From positions 1 through 13,723 of the forward strand of contig JALSIL010000400.1 of NCBI GenBank assembly GCA_026990095.1: DNA of 13,723 nucleotides. The letters are read 5' to 3'. Shown here piece by piece: positions 13,475-13,723 of this stretch. The notes beneath the pieces are model-generated. The model was not told where the DNA came from. It worked only from the letters and a program-made list of their open reading frames with translations, and made no database searches. The DNA comes from Lysobacterales bacterium. GTDB taxonomy: Bacteria; Pseudomonadota; Gammaproteobacteria; Xanthomonadales; Marinicellaceae. Both the position numbers and the translations under genes were made by a program. Numbering within the stretch: position 1 is the first letter of the stretch; each line of letters begins with the position of its first letter.

Positions 13475-13723
13475 ATGAAGTTATAGCAAAAGCATTGGGG
13501 TTGCAAATGAATGGCTTCCATACGGAAGCATTAAAAATTTTTCAAAAAGCCTTACAAAAAGAACCAATGCATTCAACTTTATGCGAGTATTACGGTTCAA
13601 CACTTTTGTCTCTTGGACAAAACAAGGAAGCAAAAAAATATTTAACCAGAGCACTAAATAAAAATATTGAAAAGCCCCAAGTATTAAATAACTTGTCCAC
13701 AGCAAATCAAGCCCTTGGTTTGT
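13471..13723 (+). CDS. TPR-repeat protein, 3' end beyond the window
   Basis: The frame opens with ATG at 13471, overlapping the queD stop (ATGA), and stays open to the window end: 84 codons with no stop. The translation is a run of tetratricopeptide helices: GFHTEALKIFQKALQKEP, then YYGSTLLSLGQNKEAKKYL with TRALNK, then LNNLSTANQALGL. Gly, Ala and Pro fall at TPR consensus positions, and the first repeat starts within about ten residues of the N-terminus, with no signal peptide. TPR domains mediate protein-protein contacts; in many marine bacteria such an N-terminus precedes a sulfotransferase or another enzyme domain, which cannot be judged here. The function is therefore unassigned. Coupling to queD and fur is the only context. 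Confidence 0.85.
   Translation, partial: MNEVIAKALGLQMNGFHTEALKIFQKALQKEPMHSTLCEYYGSTLLSLGQNKEAKKYLTRALNKNIEKPQVLNNLSTANQALGL

Noticed and set aside
1..13723. Mobile element, CRISPR array, prophage or tRNA gene
   Set aside because: No transposase, terminal inverted repeats, spaced repeat array, phage protein or tRNA-like fold was seen; gene order and composition are uniform.

Overview
The window is an AT-rich stretch of a gammaproteobacterial chromosome. Proteins such as IleS, LspA, IspH, SmpB, RatA, RnfH, BamE, Fur and QueD resemble Gammaproteobacteria most, and the gene order ileS-lspA-ispH followed by minor pilins is the arrangement known from Pseudomonas and Acinetobacter. The genus cannot be named from sequence alone. 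No insertion sequence, prophage, CRISPR array, tRNA or rRNA was seen. This looks like core chromosome with conserved synteny, not an accessory island.

Region 1 (1-3536, + strand) is a housekeeping run: the 3' three quarters of ileS, then lspA and ispH. The genes overlap by 8 and 20 bases and are probably co-transcribed. The FKBP-type isomerase gene often found between lspA and ispH is absent.

Region 2 (about 3540-10980, + strand) is a seven-gene type IV pilus tip operon: a FimT/FimU-type pilin, pilV, pilW, pilX, the large adhesin/priming protein pilY1, a small secreted protein at the pilY2 position, and pilE. Gaps run from a 1-base overlap to 20 bases. In the Pseudomonas model, the minor pilins and PilY1 form a priming complex at the pilus tip, which starts assembly of the major pilin and presents PilY1 outside the cell. 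The major pilin and the assembly motor are not in this window.

Region 3 (10981-12619) holds smpB (-), converging on pilE over a shared hairpin, then the divergent pair ratA-rnfH (+), then bamE (-). These cover ribosome rescue, a ubiquinone-binding START protein with its RnfH partner gene, and outer-membrane protein assembly.

Region 4 (12620-13723, + strand) has fur, divergent from bamE, followed by queD and the start of a TPR protein that runs off the window. The junctions are a 1-base and a 4-base overlap, so this looks like a translationally coupled operon.

I found no convincing novel multi-gene system. The points most worth a second look are the uncharacterised secreted protein between pilY1 and pilE, a transcription-terminator hairpin whose loop contains the smpB stop codon, a substitution in the IleS editing motif, an altered calcium-loop region in PilY1, and a cysteine-free Fur encoded with queD and a TPR protein.
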